Source: Paludibacteraceae bacterium
GTDB lineage: Bacteria > Bacteroidota > Bacteroidia > Bacteroidales > Paludibacteraceae
Direction of reading: 5' to 3'
DNA length: 32,232 bases
Assembly (NCBI GenBank): GCA_017467185.1
Contig: JAFTSS010000097.1
Span: 1-32,232 of the forward strand
The translations under genes and the position numbers were made by a program. This document shows positions 30,902 through 32,232 of the stretch, piece by piece. Position 1 is the stretch's first letter; each line of letters begins with the position of its first letter. The notes below the pieces were generated by a model. That model had not been told where the DNA came from. It saw nothing but the letters and a program-made list of their open reading frames with translations, and made no database searches.

Positions 30902-32089
30902 TTAATATAAAAAGCCCATAATCCAGAGCGGTATTTTATTATACATTCCAACATCTATTCCATCTGCAATAACATAACTATTGGAAATATTTGCAATTTG
31001 TCCAAAATCCTTTCGCTTACCTCCAATTTCAAAAAGATACTTTTCATCAACTTGCAAATCTCCCGAAACTGGCATCGTCAATTGATGTGCATACAACATA
31101 CTTGCAACAAAAGTTTCTCGTTGCGTGCCAATATCAACATTAGAAGATAAAGCATACATCAAATTGGTATTATCAAAAAGTATTTTTTCTGGTTTTTGTA
31201 ATACTTTCATACTTGTTGTTTTTTGATATAAACGCCTAATCAATCCTGCTTTTTGCAACAAATCAAGTAATTTATAAACACTATCACGCGATACACTCAA
31301 TCTTGATGCTAAATCTGACACATTTAATGTGTAAGGATTTATATCAGCTAAAACACCCAATAAAATTTTTGTTTTATACACTAATTCATAGGAAATTTTC
31401 ACAACAAATGGCATCTCTACTTGTATAATAGTATTCACCACATTATCCAATCGTTGAGCAAAGCCATCACCTTCTTCTTTATAAAATGGATAATAGCCAC
31501 ATTGCAAATAATTTTCAAAATATTTTAATATCGGATATTGATTACTTATGCGAGATGCTATTGTCGCATGGTTTTGCAATAAATCATCCAATGATACTAC
31601 TGGCAATGTTACAATCTGTTCCAACTCCAAATACTCCCTAAAACTCAAACCTTGCAATGTATAAGATCTACATCGACGAGATAAATCCGCCTCCACTTCG
31701 TTAATCTGCAACATCGAAGAACCTGTAACCACAATATGCAATTTCGGAAACGAATCATAAATCTCTTTTATTTGTTTATCCCAATTGTAATACTTATGCA
31801 CTTCATCTAAAAATAAATGCGTTACGCCATGAGATACCAAATATTCCGCCAAATCAACAATCGTATGCGTAGCAAACCACGAGTTATCTACAGAAGCATA
31901 ATATGCCATTGTAGGATCATCAAAAGTACGTTTAATGTGTTGTAAAATCATCGTTGTTTTACCCACACCTTTCGACCCTTTTATCAAAATAAGACGATTA
32001 TCCCAATTGATTTGCTCATAAAGATACCTTGTAAAATCCAATGACACATTCTCCAATAAATGGAGATAAATAGTATTTAATCTTTGCAT
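30902..32089 (-). CDS. AAA+ ATPase with C-terminal DUF4143
   Basis: A 395-residue P-loop ATPase of the AAA/DUF4143 type. Walker A is GSKGVGKT (38-45), Walker B LFLDE (92-96), then sensor-like VVTGSSMLQI. A winged-helix segment in the middle (YTLNVSDLASRLSVSRDSVYKLLDLLQKAGLI) precedes the nuclease-like DUF4143 tail (EKILFDNTNLMYAL, RETFVASML, LQVDEKYLFEIGGK). Members are frequent in mobile or patchily distributed DNA and their role is unclear. The N-terminus appears complete. Its start codon lies only 10 bases from the element end at 32100, so its promoter would have to lie in the element. Confidence 0.9.
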   Translation of the reverse strand: MQRLNTIYLHLLENVSLDFTRYLYEQINWDNRLILIKGSKGVGKTTMILQHIKRTFDDPTMAYYASVDNSWFATHTIVDLAEYLVSHGVTHLFLDEVHKYYNWDKQIKEIYDSFPKLHIVVTGSSMLQINEVEADLSRRCRSYTLQGLSFREYLELEQIVTLPVVSLDDLLQNHATIASRISNQYPILKYFENYLQCGYYPFYKEEGDGFAQRLDNVVNTIIQVEMPFVVKISYELVYKTKILLGVLADINPYTLNVSDLASRLSVSRDSVYKLLDLLQKAGLIRRLYQKTTSMKVLQKPEKILFDNTNLMYALSSNVDIGTQRETFVASMLYAHQLTMPVSGDLQVDEKYLFEIGGKRKDFGQIANISNSYVIADGIDVGMYNKIPLWIMGFLY

Positions 32090-32099
32090 AATTCACTAC

Positions 32100-32232
32100 T
32101 GTCCACTAAAAATGGACGGTTAAAAATTTAAGTTAAACAATAAAGGTTCACTAGAATCGAAGTGTTCTTTGTCATTTTGAAAATTAGTTTTATCTAACAA
32201 ATCTCGTAAGTGAGTTTTGCTTGTTAGAGAGA
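32100..32232. mobile_element. Probable insertion-sequence end at right contig border
   Basis: It begins with TGTCCACTAAAAA (32100-32112), the exact inverse of 120-132, and holds at 32163-32189 a block matching the inverse of 84-110 at 23 of 27 positions. No reading frame is present in the visible part. Spacing between terminal repeat and conserved block differs at the two borders (about 50 versus 9 bases), so the two ends are related but not identical. Confidence 0.55.

Noticed and set aside
30288-30905. 205-codon plus-strand open frame opposite the WYL gene
   Set aside because: The product is almost only His, Arg, Pro, Ile and Leu, as expected from the C-rich antisense of a real gene; the minus frame has clear HTH and WYL domains.

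Overview
The window looks like a complete contig from an AT-rich Bacteroidota genome, most likely order Bacteroidales. Three things point there: a full type IX secretion core operon (porP-porK-porL-porM-porN), a TamL-type lipoprotein outer-membrane assembly factor, and promoters of the Bacteroidota TAnnTTTG type instead of enterobacterial -35/-10 boxes. Species cannot be named from the sequence alone. Both ends carry related inverted element ends (13-bp inverted repeat, 120-132 and 32100-32112), so the sequence probably stops where an insertion sequence broke the assembly. Layout. 0.2-7.6 kb: T9SS outer-membrane protein, ring lipoprotein, proton-driven motor and periplasmic partner, followed by an OmpA-type peptidoglycan-anchored porin and a strong terminator. 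7.6-11.1 kb: a repeat-filled gap, then divergent trmH-like and tamL genes. 11.2-15.1 kb: two exported peptidases (C69 dipeptidase and M3 dipeptidyl carboxypeptidase). 15.1-19.6 kb on the minus strand: a DUF2400 protein, a DJ-1/PfpI protein and the pdxJ-exbB-exbD-tonB energy-transduction cluster. 19.7-23.7 kb: nadK, a frame-broken fmt, ffh and tRNA-Cys. 23.7-26.9 kb: a possible metal-responsive ECF sigma / anti-sigma / Spy-like sensor unit, divergent from a ZIP metal transporter and a DUF5063 gene. 27.2-29.7 kb: a DEDD exonuclease, an RlmI-type rRNA methyltransferase and a DUF2147 protein. 30.0-32.1 kb on the minus strand: a two-gene unit of DUF4143-type ATPase and WYL-domain regulator, whose 5' end abuts the terminal insertion-sequence remnant. 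The most striking content is non-genic. From 7.9 to 29.3 kb nearly every gap holds arrays of short imperfect tandem repeats with a strict 7-base period (at least 20 blocks; the heptamer differs from block to block) or a 9-base period (at least 3 blocks). They often sit flush against start or stop codons. Three genes contain them: nadK and the DUF2400 gene in frame, and fmt out of frame. In fmt, four copies of CTCAACT plus a 20-bp perfect palindrome separate the two halves of an otherwise intact formyltransferase, and one additional heptamer would restore the frame. Other dispersed elements accompany the arrays: a ~30-base GGTCTT element in four copies, a 45-base element in two inverted copies, and a REP-like palindrome in two copies. 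The T9SS operon and the terminal ATPase/WYL pair have none of them.
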